From DASQEH01 sp035633755 (GTDB lineage Bacteria; Actinomycetota; Actinomycetes; Propionibacteriales; Nocardioidaceae), in contig DASQEH010000052.1 of NCBI GenBank assembly GCA_035633755.1, positions 62,001 to 126,000 on the forward strand: a stretch of DNA of 64,000 nucleotides. Direction: 5' to 3'. Under the pieces are notes generated by a model. It was not told the origin of the DNA. It searched no databases and saw only the letters and a list, made by a program, of their open reading frames with translations. Positions 52,673 to 63,141 of the stretch are shown here, piece by piece. A program made the position numbers and the translations under genes. Numbering within the stretch: position 1 is the first letter of the stretch; every line of letters starts with the position of its first letter.

Positions 52673-53647
52673 ATGAGGTCACGTCGCAGAATCGCTCTTG
52701 CCTTCAGCACCATCGCCTTGCTCGCCACCGCTGCCTGCGGTTCTGGTGACGCGATTGACGATGCCGATGACGCCGGCGACCAGCCCACGGAGGAGAGCAG
52801 CGCCGCAACCGACCAGGGCGCGCTCACGCTGTCTGGGCAGAACTTCACCGAGATGCAGGTCATGGCTGCGATGTACGAGCAGGTCCTGACCGACGCCGGC
52901 TACGACGTCACGACCAAGCTGGTCACCACCCGTGACATCTACCTCAAGCAGATGAGCGACGGCAAGGTGGACGTGGTCCCTGAGTACCTGGCTGGTATCA
53001 CCGACTTCCTGCACATCCAGGCCAACGGTGAGAACGCCAAGCCGGTGTCGTCGAACGACCCTCAGGCCACGCTGGACGCCCTGGAGCCCCTTGCCGCCGA
53101 GGCGAACATCACGATGCTGGAGCCTTCCCAGGCCACCGACCAGAACGCATTCTTCGTGACGAAGGATTTCGCCGCTGAGAACAACCTCGAGACCTTGTCG
53201 GACCTGGCGAAGATGGACATGGACATCACCTTGGCAGCCCCCGAGGACTGCGCTGGGCGACCCGACTGCGAGGGCGGGCTCACCGAGGTGTACGGGCTGA
53301 ACATCGAGAAGATCATCCCGACTGGCTTCGGAGGAGCGGCGACGCTGGAGTCCGTCAAGGACGGTGAGTCGCAGCTGGGTGAGACGGGGACGACCGACGG
53401 CAGCCTGGAATCGCAGGGCCTCGTCCTGCTGGAGGACGACAAGGGCATCCAGCCGGCCCAGAACCTGACGCCGGCGGTGAGCTCCGAGTTCCTCGACGCC
53501 CACCCCGACGTGGCCGACGCGCTGAATGAGCTGTCCGCCACGCTGACGACCGAGGACTTGGCGAAGCTCAACTTCGCGGTGGACGCCGAGCGCCAGAAGC
53601 CCGCGGACGTGGCCGAGGCCTATCTTTCCGACAAGGGCCTCATCTAG
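52673..53647 (+). CDS. opuCC: Osmoprotectant ABC substrate-binding lipoprotein (OpuCC/ProX-like)
   Basis: 324 residues from ATG 52673 (AGAAGG about 12 bases upstream). A signal peptide with a lipoprotein-like site (ATAACGSG) near residue 22 is followed by a Ser/Glu/Asp-rich linker and the OpuAC fold: LTLSGQNFTEMQVMAAMYEQ and DVVPEYLAGITDFL, the latter supplying the family's Tyr in the aromatic cage for quaternary amines. It is anchored outside the membrane. The 153-base gap upstream suggests its own promoter or processing. Confidence 0.92.
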   Translation: MRSRRRIALAFSTIALLATAACGSGDAIDDADDAGDQPTEESSAATDQGALTLSGQNFTEMQVMAAMYEQVLTDAGYDVTTKLVTTRDIYLKQMSDGKVDVVPEYLAGITDFLHIQANGENAKPVSSNDPQATLDALEPLAAEANITMLEPSQATDQNAFFVTKDFAAENNLETLSDLAKMDMDITLAAPEDCAGRPDCEGGLTEVYGLNIEKIIPTGFGGAATLESVKDGESQLGETGTTDGSLESQGLVLLEDDKGIQPAQNLTPAVSSEFLDAHPDVADALNELSATLTTEDLAKLNFAVDAERQKPADVAEAYLSDKGLI

Positions 53648-53656
53648 TCGACCTGC

Positions 53657-53681
53657 GGGCCGGCACCTGGTAGCCGGGCCC
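53657..53681 (+). terminator. Probable terminator of the osmoprotectant operon
   Basis: GGGCCGGC (53657-53664) can pair with GCCGGGCCC (53673-53681) with one bulged base and an 8-base loop, 10 bases after the lipoprotein stop. There is no T-tract. Confidence 0.45.
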
Positions 53682-53704
53682 ACCTCGCCAACCGTTAGGG
53701 AGAC

Positions 53705-54817
53705 ATGGCACCCAGTCGCATCTATCTGGTGGGGACCACCGGACATCCGAACTATGGGGACGAGCTCATCGGCGCCTCGTGGCTGCGCTACCTGGCGCGA
53801 ACCAGCCCGGACGCCGAGGTGTGGCTGGACAGCCCGTCGCCGGGAGGGTCGGAGCTGCTGCTGGGCCACTTGCACCCCAACGTGCGCTTCGTTGACACCG
53901 TGTTCCAGCTGGCCTGGGCCGCGCCCTCGGAGGAGCCATGGGTGGTTGCCGACTTCGTGGGCAACGCCACGCGCCACCCGGGAGTCGTTCCACGGCGGGC
54001 TGCCGGCGTGGATCTTCTCCACGGGGTCGACGTCTTCCACATCCTCGGAGGTGGATATCTCAACGCGATCTGGCCAAGGCACGTCGGGATCCTTGCGGCC
54101 GGGGATGTCTTGGCACGCGAGTTCCAGGCCAGATCTGCGCTCACCGGGGCGGGGCTGACGCCATCGGCTGCGTCGGGAGCGCTGCTCAGCCGGCTGACGA
54201 CGAGCTACTCCGTACTCGACGTTCGTGACGACGACTCCGCGAAGCTGTTGGGCGAGCGGGCGACCAGTTCCGGCGACGACTCGTTCTTGGACCTCGGTCA
54301 GCACCTCTACGACAAGCGCGACTCCAGGCCCGTGATGATGACTCTGCAGGCCGACCTCGCCGACATCGGCATCAGCGCCGTTGCCGAAGCGGCCCTGGAG
54401 TGCCTGCAGAGCTGGGGCGTCTCTGGTGAGGACGTCGGCTACGTCGAGGCCATGCCCGGCTCCGACCGGCATGTGTTCAACCTGCTCGACCCGTTGCTTC
54501 CCGGCATGCGGTTCTATCCGTTCACCGAGGTGTGGCGAGAGGGACTGCCTGCGCGTGCCGGCCAACGCTGGTTGACGACTCGTCTTCATATGCATCTCTT
54601 GGCGGCGGCGGTGGGGGCTGAGGGAGCGGTGATCCCCGTCGAAGCCGACGCCTACGACGCGACGCACGGCGCGCTCATCACAGGCGGTTCTGGCTGGACT
54701 GCTGTGCGCCCGGGTGAGCCGACGCCTCTGCCCGGCTCCGATGTGGGCTTCGGCCCTCGCGCCGCTGAGCGGCGGGGCGACAAGCGCGCCGTGGCAGCCG
54801 CTATCTACCGGCAATAG
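53705..54817 (+). CDS. Polysaccharide pyruvyl transferase family protein
   Basis: 370 residues beginning IYLVGTTGHPNYGDELIGASW (Gly-Asn-Tyr-Gly-Asp motif at about 15-19), which is typical of CsaB/PST enzymes that put pyruvate ketals on cell-wall glycans. A conserved VFHILGGGYLNAIWP lies near 115-129 and the family's acceptor-side motif TRLHMHLLAAA near 295-305. It is cytoplasmic without a signal peptide. It stands alone between the osmoprotectant and panC genes, away from any obvious polysaccharide cluster. The acceptor is unknown. Confidence 0.82.
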   Translation: MAPSRIYLVGTTGHPNYGDELIGASWLRYLARTSPDAEVWLDSPSPGGSELLLGHLHPNVRFVDTVFQLAWAAPSEEPWVVADFVGNATRHPGVVPRRAAGVDLLHGVDVFHILGGGYLNAIWPRHVGILAAGDVLAREFQARSALTGAGLTPSAASGALLSRLTTSYSVLDVRDDDSAKLLGERATSSGDDSFLDLGQHLYDKRDSRPVMMTLQADLADIGISAVAEAALECLQSWGVSGEDVGYVEAMPGSDRHVFNLLDPLLPGMRFYPFTEVWREGLPARAGQRWLTTRLHMHLLAAAVGAEGAVIPVEADAYDATHGALITGGSGWTAVRPGEPTPLPGSDVGFGPRAAERRGDKRAVAAAIYRQ

Positions 54818-54976
54818 CCGCTGCGCGGCGGAGGCGACTGCTGCCGTCTCGGGCCCGCCCGTTCGGGAGTAGATCGCCGGGTTCAGACGTTACTCTTGGC
54901 GAGCGCGCGACCTGAGCGCGCGAGCGCACCCCTCCGGTACCTGCAAGGGTGGTGCCGGATCGAAAGGCGGAGTGCC

Positions 54977-55864
54977 ATGGCGGGGCAGCGGCTCAGAGTT
55001 GGCGTCATCGGAGCCGGTCGGGTCGGAGCGGTGCTGGCGTCGGCCTTGCGCTCGGCAGGCCATGAGATCGTCGCGGTGGCGGGAGAGTCTGCGGCGTCAC
55101 GCACACGCATCGAGACCATGCTGCCCGGCGTGACCGTCGCCAAGCCCACCGACGTTGCGAAGTCGGCCGATGTCCTGCTGCTCACGGTCCCCGACGACGC
55201 CCTCGACAACGTCGTCCGCATGCTCGTGGCGTCGCGAGCGATCCGGTCGGGCCACCTCGTCGTCCATACGAGTGGCCGACACGGAATGGCCGTGCTCGAG
55301 CCGGCCTTGGCCATCGGCGCTCGTGGGATCGCCCTGCACCCGGCATTGACCTTCACCGGAACCGACGTGGACCTGCCACGCCTGGCGGGCTGCCTCTATG
55401 GCGTCACCTGCGCTCCCGAGGAACGCGCCGCGGCCGAGGCTCTCGTCCAGGATCTCGGAGGTGGAGTGGTATGGATCGAGGAACGCAACCGAACGCTCTA
55501 CCACGCCGCACTCGCCCACGGAGCAAACCACCTCGTCACCTTGGTCTCGGAGTCGATGAGTCTGCTCAGGGAGGCGGGCTCCACTGACCCAGCGGCGATG
55601 TTGCGTCCGCTGCTCACCGCCGCGCTGGACAACGTACTGGTCTATGGGGACGCCGCCTTGACAGGGCCAATCGTCCGGGGCGACGTCCAGACGGTGGCCG
55701 AGCACGTGCGTGCCCTGGCGTCGTCACCGGAGGCGCTTCGGTCATACATACAGATGGCGCGGGCAACGGCGCTCCACGCGGTACGCGACGGCCGGTTGGA
55801 CCCCCGGCGCGCCGCTGCGCTGACAAGCGTCCTGGACGCCGCAACGGAGTGGTCCGCAAGGTGA
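54977..55864 (+). CDS. DUF2520/Rossmann-like NADP-binding protein
   Basis: 295 residues from ATG 54977 (AAAGGCGGAG upstream). It begins with a Rossmann loop (VGVIGAGRVGAVLASAL, about 8-24) and carries the F420-oxidoreductase-like and DUF2520 halves, with LHPALTFTG and NRTLYHAALAHGANHLVTLV. The family sits before panC in many actinobacteria and is similar to ketopantoate reductase-like proteins. Its overlap of 4 bases (GTGA) with panC supports a role in pantothenate or a related pathway, not proven. Confidence 0.88.
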   Translation: MAGQRLRVGVIGAGRVGAVLASALRSAGHEIVAVAGESAASRTRIETMLPGVTVAKPTDVAKSADVLLLTVPDDALDNVVRMLVASRAIRSGHLVVHTSGRHGMAVLEPALAIGARGIALHPALTFTGTDVDLPRLAGCLYGVTCAPEERAAAEALVQDLGGGVVWIEERNRTLYHAALAHGANHLVTLVSESMSLLREAGSTDPAAMLRPLLTAALDNVLVYGDAALTGPIVRGDVQTVAEHVRALASSPEALRSYIQMARATALHAVRDGRLDPRRAAALTSVLDAATEWSAR

Positions 55865-56742
55865 TCGTCGCCGAGACGCGAGCGCAGCTGCGTGCGGCGC
55901 TCGGCGGCACGCCGTCAACGCCGGACGGCATTCGAGGCGCTGGCACGCTTGTCGCCACCTTGGGAGCGCTGCACCGAGGGCACGCTGCGCTGTTCGAGCT
56001 CGCCGCGTCGCGACCGGGGTTGCGGGTGGCGTCGATCTTCGTCAACCCGACCCAGTTCGGACCGGGCGAGGACTTCGCTCGCTACCCGCGGCAGCTGGCT
56101 GCGGACCTCGATCTCTGCCGGGCGCACGGCATCGACGTGGTGTTCGCCCCCGCGGTCAAGCAGATGTACCCAGAGGGAGACGACCGCGTCACCGTCGATC
56201 CCGGGCCCTTGGGCGGGATACTCGAGGGAGCGCACCGGCCCGGGCACTTTCGAGGAGTCCTGACCGTCGTGGCCAAGCTGTTCGGGCTGGTGGCGCCCCG
56301 AGCGGCCATCTTCGGTGAGAAGGACTACCAGCAGCTCGCTCTCGTATCGGCCATGGTCGACAGCCTCTGTCTCCCGATCGACGTGGTCGCGGCCGAGACG
56401 GTGCGCGACGGCGACGGTCTGGCGCTGAGCTCACGCAACAGGTACCTCACCCCCCCGGAGCGCGAGTCCTCGCTCGTCCTGCACCAGGCTCTCGAGGCCG
56501 GCCGTGCTGCCGGGGGCAAGGGTGCTGCCGCCGTGCTCGCTGCAGCTGAGCGCACCTTGCAGACGCGTCCGGGCGTCCGCGTCGACTACCTCAGTCTGCT
56601 CGCACCGGATCTGTCGCAGCTGCGCAGTTCGGGTCCGGCTCGCCTCCTCGTCGCTGCCTCCATCGGCTCGACCCGGCTCATCGACAATGTCGCCGTCAGC
56701 GTGCAGGAACCGCTGTCGACGCCCGGCGCAGGCGGCGACTAG
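55861..56742 (+). CDS. panC: Pantothenate synthetase
   Basis: 293 residues from GTG 55861. Signature regions are TLGALHRGHAAL (about 31-42, ATP binding His-Gly-His), FVNPTQFGPGEDFARYPR (about 59-76) and IFGEKDYQQL (about 152-161), plus LSSRNRYL (about 193-200). It ligates pantoate and beta-alanine. In relatives panD, nadB/C and coaX usually follow; here lysS follows directly after 41 bases. Confidence 0.96.
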   Translation: MIVAETRAQLRAALGGTPSTPDGIRGAGTLVATLGALHRGHAALFELAASRPGLRVASIFVNPTQFGPGEDFARYPRQLAADLDLCRAHGIDVVFAPAVKQMYPEGDDRVTVDPGPLGGILEGAHRPGHFRGVLTVVAKLFGLVAPRAAIFGEKDYQQLALVSAMVDSLCLPIDVVAAETVRDGDGLALSSRNRYLTPPERESSLVLHQALEAGRAAGGKGAAAVLAAAERTLQTRPGVRVDYLSLLAPDLSQLRSSGPARLLVAASIGSTRLIDNVAVSVQEPLSTPGAGGD

Positions 56743-56783
56743 TCACCAAGCGCGGCGCGAGCGCGATGCCGTAACCTCTCGCC

Positions 56784-58301
56784 ATGGCTGAGACCCCCGA
56801 CCCCACCGCTGGTGCCGTCGCGGATGACGAGCTGCCGGAGCAGATGCAGGTCCGGCGCGACAAGCGGGACCGGCTGATCGCTCGAGGCATGGAGGCTTAC
56901 CCGCTCCAGGTTCCGAAGACCTCCACGCTCGCCGACATCAAAGCGTCATTCGACGTGGGCTCCTTGGGTCCCGACCATCGCAGCGGCGTCCTGGTCGCGG
57001 TGACCGGTCGGGTGATCTTCCTCCGCAACACCGGCAAGCTGTGTTTCGCACGGCTGCGCGAAGGAGACGGCACTGAGCTGCAGGCAATGGTCTCCCTCGC
57101 AGATGTCGGGGAGCAGGCGCTGACAGACTTCAAGGCGCTTGTGGACATCGGTGACCTGATCGGGGTGGAAGGAGAGGTCGTCACCAGCCGCCGCGGGGAG
57201 CTGTCGATCCAAGCACGGTCGTGGTGCATGGCGGCCAAGGCGCTGCGCCCCTTGCCGAACGAGCATCGCCCCTTGAGTGAAGAGGCGAGGGTGCGGCTGC
57301 GATACGTCGACATGATCGTGCGGGATCGGGCCCGGTCCACCGTGAGGTCCAAGGCGGCCGTCCTGAAGTCGCTTCGCTCGACCCTCGACGAGCGAGGTTT
57401 TATCGAGGTCGAGACGCCGGTGCTGCAACTAACCAACGGCGGGGCGGCGGCGCGGCCCTTTCGCACACACCTCAACGCATTCGACCAGGACATGCTTCTT
57501 CGTATTGCCCTTGAGCTTGACCTGAAACGAGCGATGGTAGGCGGTGTGGAGCGTGTCTTCGAAATTGGCCGAACGTTCCGCAACGAGGGCCTCGACTCCA
57601 CGCATGCGGTTGAATTCTCTATGCTCGAGGCTTACCAAGCGTATGCCGACTATCACGCTATGGCACAATTGCTGCGCGATCTCGTGCTGAACGCGGCTGA
57701 CTCTGTTGGCCGAAGTGTCGTAACGGCGCGCGACGGTACTGAGATTGACCTCCACGCAAAGTGGCGCTATGCCGGTCTGCTCGAGCTTGTGTCCGAGGCG
57801 CTCGGGGAAGAGATCAACTTGGACACACCGCTTCCCACCCTGTTAGCGCACGCCGAGCGCACAGGCGTCTTGCTGCGCCCTGACTGGGGAGCCGGTGAGA
57901 TCGTGCTGGAGCTGTACGAGAAGCTGGTGGAACACACGCTCATGCAGCCCACCTTCGTGATGGACTACCCCGAGGCGGTGCGCCCCCTCGCCAAGCGCCA
58001 CCGCTCCGCACCGGGGCTGGTGGAAGCGTTCGACCTGATCGTCAACGGCGTCGAGCTGGCAGTGGCCTACTCCGAGCTGAATGATCCCGTCATCCAGCGC
58101 GAGCGCCTCACTGAGCAGTCGCTGCTCGCCGCAAAGGGAGATCCCGAGGCCATGGAACTCGATGAGACGTTCCTGCGTGCCTTGGAGTACGGTATGCCTC
58201 CGGCCGGCGGAATGGGCATCGGCGTTGACCGTCTTGTAATGTTGCTCTGTGGAGTGGGAATTCGCGAGGCGATCTTGTTCCCACTGGTCCGGCCCGAATA
58301 G
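56784..58301 (+). CDS. lysS: Lysyl-tRNA synthetase, class II
   Basis: 505 residues. The N-terminal OB-fold (about 60-170) binds the anticodon. Class II motifs follow: motif 2 FRNEGLDSTHAVEFSMLEAYQAY (about 270-292, read in parts) and motif 3 GGMGIGVDRLVMLL (about 473-486). The active-site segment ELAVAYSELNDP replaces the common EIxNGFSELxDP, as in LysX-type enzymes. Its second half (about 57425-57780) is clearly less GC-rich than the first (roughly 57 percent against near 68 percent by hand count), suggesting recombination or relaxed bias. Attaches lysine to tRNA-Lys. LysX-like secondary function is possible. Confidence 0.93.
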   Translation: MAETPDPTAGAVADDELPEQMQVRRDKRDRLIARGMEAYPLQVPKTSTLADIKASFDVGSLGPDHRSGVLVAVTGRVIFLRNTGKLCFARLREGDGTELQAMVSLADVGEQALTDFKALVDIGDLIGVEGEVVTSRRGELSIQARSWCMAAKALRPLPNEHRPLSEEARVRLRYVDMIVRDRARSTVRSKAAVLKSLRSTLDERGFIEVETPVLQLTNGGAAARPFRTHLNAFDQDMLLRIALELDLKRAMVGGVERVFEIGRTFRNEGLDSTHAVEFSMLEAYQAYADYHAMAQLLRDLVLNAADSVGRSVVTARDGTEIDLHAKWRYAGLLELVSEALGEEINLDTPLPTLLAHAERTGVLLRPDWGAGEIVLELYEKLVEHTLMQPTFVMDYPEAVRPLAKRHRSAPGLVEAFDLIVNGVELAVAYSELNDPVIQRERLTEQSLLAAKGDPEAMELDETFLRALEYGMPPAGGMGIGVDRLVMLLCGVGIREAILFPLVRPE

Positions 58302-58372
58302 TAGACGGTGAGTTGATATGGCACACTGGCTATTGTTCGTAGTTAGGCAACCACTTCTTGAAGGGAATCACC

Positions 58373-58705
58373 GTGGCTCAGCGGGTACACATCGTGTTGG
58401 AAGATGACATCGACGGCAGTCAGGCCGAGGAGACAGTTACATTCGGTTTGGATGGTGTTACGTACGAGATCGATCTTTCATCCAGCAACGCCGCAGCATT
58501 GCGTGACTCCTTGTCGTCCTACATCGGATCGGCGCGCCGCACCTCTGGTCGTAACTCGTCGAAGCGCTCATCGTCACGCGGCAGGAACAGCTCGGGGCCG
58601 AGCCCGGCGGAAGTCCGTGACTGGGCCAGGGCTCAGGGGCATGAGGTGTCCGACCGTGGTCGGGTTCCGGCCGAGATCCGCAACGCGTACGACAGCGCGC
58701 ACTGA
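58373..58705 (+). CDS. lsr2: Lsr2 nucleoid-associated protein
   Basis: 110 residues from GTG 58373, with GAAGGGA at 58360-58366. The N-terminal dimerisation domain (AQRVHIVLEDDIDGSQAEETVTFGLDG, read in two parts) and the C-terminal AT-hook-like DNA-binding part (WARAQGHEVSDRGRVPAEIRNAY, residues about 86-108, with the RGR core) are intact, joined by a Ser/Arg-rich linker. It coats AT-rich, often foreign, DNA and silences it. The gene itself is AT-richer than its neighbours. Confidence 0.95.
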   Translation: MAQRVHIVLEDDIDGSQAEETVTFGLDGVTYEIDLSSSNAAALRDSLSSYIGSARRTSGRNSSKRSSSRGRNSSGPSPAEVRDWARAQGHEVSDRGRVPAEIRNAYDSAH

Positions 58706-58756
58706 CGCAGCCCCCGGGCCGGCGCGGTGGGGTCGGTGAGCCGGCTGGCGTCCGGT

Positions 58757-58774
58757 GTTCGCCTCAGGCGTAAC
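58757..58774. promoter_or_regulatory. Candidate ClgR box upstream of clpC
   Basis: GTTCGCCTCAGGCGTAAC is an inverted repeat with the CGC-N5-GCG core and flanking bases of the actinobacterial ClgR site, one mismatch to the published consensus as I recall it. ClgR activates clpC and clpP in Corynebacterium, Streptomyces and mycobacteria. It lies 135 bases before clpC in the 203-base upstream gap. Confidence 0.55.
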
Positions 58775-58908
58775 CCGAGTGGCGACGACAGGGAACACGT
58801 CTTATCGCTCCTTGGTTGTGCTGTTCACACTCTGATGTCTTCGACCTCTTGCGTTTCGGTGGTCCGACTACCATGGGGAGTGCACGCACAAGCAAGGAGC
58901 GATGACAT

Positions 58909-61413
<2,505 letters not shown>

Positions 61414-61425
61414 TCAGACGCCAGA

Positions 61426-61462
61426 CGACGGCCCGCTGCCAGTGGATGGTGGCGGGCCGTCG
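61426..61462 (+). terminator. clpC terminator hairpin inside mutY coding sequence
   Basis: CGACGGCCCGC (61426-61436) and GCGGGCCGTCG (61452-61462) make a perfect 11-bp stem with a 15-base loop, 13 bases after the clpC stop. The same bases encode residues of the mutY tail on the opposite strand. Confidence 0.7.
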
Positions 61463-62382
61463 GCAGCTCCACTGATGTGTCGTCGTTGGCAATGACGAGG
61501 CCGTCGTCGATGAGCGAGGCCAGGGCCCGCTCGCGTTGGTGCGCGTCGCCCCACACAGCGCCGAGTTCGTCGCGGGGTACCGCCCCGTCCACCGACCGCA
61601 GAAGTGACAAGATGCTGCCCCGGCACTGGCGGTCGGTGCCCTGGTAGGACTGGGTCCTCGCCGGTGGTCCGGCAGCAGCGGGGTAGCCGAGTGCCCGCCA
61701 CGTGCACAGGTCCTTGACCGGACACTGGCTGCACCGCGGGTGCCGCGCCGTGCAGATCAGCGCACCCAGCTCCATCACGGCGACGCTCCAGGTGGCGGCC
61801 TCGTCCCCCGCATCCGGGACGACAGCCTCGGCGTAGGAGCGTTCGCCCCGTGTCACCGACTTCGGTGGGAACTGCTCACCGGCGAACAGTCGGCTCAGGA
61901 CGCGTCGCACGTTGGTGTCGAGCACGACAGCGCGGCTGCGATAGGCGAACGCCGTCACCGCGGCGGCTGTGTAGTCCCCGATGCCCGGCAGCGACCGAAG
62001 CTCGTCGTATGTCGACGGCACCTGGCCGTCGAAGTGCGAGTCGATGACGCCCGCGGCCTGCCACAGCCGCTGGGCGCGGCGGGGGTAGCCCAGCCGTCCC
62101 CAGTGGCGGACGGCGGCGCCGAGGGAATCCTGGGCCAGCGCCGACGGGGTCGGCCAGCGTCGTAACCAAGCGTCGTAGACGGGCAGCACCCGGTTCACGG
62201 GTGTCTGCTGGAGCATCACTTCGCTCACCAGCACCGCCCAGGGAGTCGCGCCCGGTCGGCGCCACGGCAAGTCGCGGGCATGAGTGGCGTACCACGCGGC
62301 GACAGGTTCGTGGGCGGGAGAGTGAGGCATGTCGGGGGCCAGGATGCCATGAAATGTCTCGGCTCAGGGTTAGCCTCGATCC

Positions 62383-63129
62383 ATGAGCAGCGTCCTGCGG
62401 CCCGCGGGTCCATTACCGGCCCGCGTCTATTGGAGGCGGCGCCTGATGTTGCTGCTGATCCTCCTTCTTGTCATCGCCATGTTCTGGTGGCTGTTGAGCG
62501 CGCTGGGGCGGTCACCGTCCGCTGGGTCCGACCGGGGATCGACGCAGGCTGCAACCAGCAACGACACCGTCAGCTCGTCAGGTCCGAGGTTGAACCGTGG
62601 GCAGTGGCTGGAGTTCCCCGCGGCGAGCCCCTCGACGAGCGAGGACGGGTCAAGCTCTGATCCGCCTGCAGACGACAAGGTGAGCGACGACACCAAGCCT
62701 GAGCGCAAGCAGGAGCCGGAGCCCGAGCCGTTGGCTGAGCCGACCGGCGACTGCGTCCCGACCGAGGTGGGCATGAGCATCGACGTGTCCGACGCGTCCG
62801 TCGGCGAAGCCACCACCGCCACTCTTGTCCTGACGAGTCGCGCGACCGCTGCCTGCACACTCGCCATCACACCTGCGTCCCTCGTGGTGCGGATCACCTC
62901 CGGCGATGTGGTCGTGTGGAGCAGCGACGACTGCCCTGACATGCTGCCGGCTCGGCAGGTCGTGGTGAGGGCCGATCCGGCCACCGAGTATCGCTTCGAG
63001 TGGGACGGCAAGGGGTCCGTGGAAGGATGCTCCCCAGCCGGGCCTACCGCCGCGCCTGGCGGGTACTGGGTCGAAGCGGCGCTAGTGGGAGCCGAGTCCC
63101 ATCGTGGGTACTTCGACGTCGTGGCGTGA
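62383..63129 (+). CDS. Membrane-anchored hypothetical protein with extracellular domain
   Basis: 248 residues. A basic N-terminus and one membrane helix (about 22-42; LMLLLILLLVIAMFWWLLSAL) are followed by a disordered Ser/Asp/Glu/Pro-rich linker to about 125, then a beta-rich domain with paired cysteines (DCVPTEVGMSIDVSD, ACTLAITPASLVVRI, DDCPDMLPARQVVVR). The fold is like the immunoglobulin-type domains of unknown actinobacterial lipoproteins (DUF4232-like). It lies between mutY (divergent, 52-base gap) and disA (convergent, 12-base gap). The function is unknown. Confidence 0.75.
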   Translation: MSSVLRPAGPLPARVYWRRRLMLLLILLLVIAMFWWLLSALGRSPSAGSDRGSTQAATSNDTVSSSGPRLNRGQWLEFPAASPSTSEDGSSSDPPADDKVSDDTKPERKQEPEPEPLAEPTGDCVPTEVGMSIDVSDASVGEATTATLVLTSRATAACTLAITPASLVVRITSGDVVVWSSDDCPDMLPARQVVVRADPATEYRFEWDGKGSVEGCSPAGPTAAPGGYWVEAALVGAESHRGYFDVVA

Positions 63130-63141
63130 GCTCGCCCGGGC

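Noticed and set aside
52679..54814. 711-codon minus-strand open frame
   Set aside because: Spans the antisense of two unrelated real genes and a terminator; composition is shadow-like.
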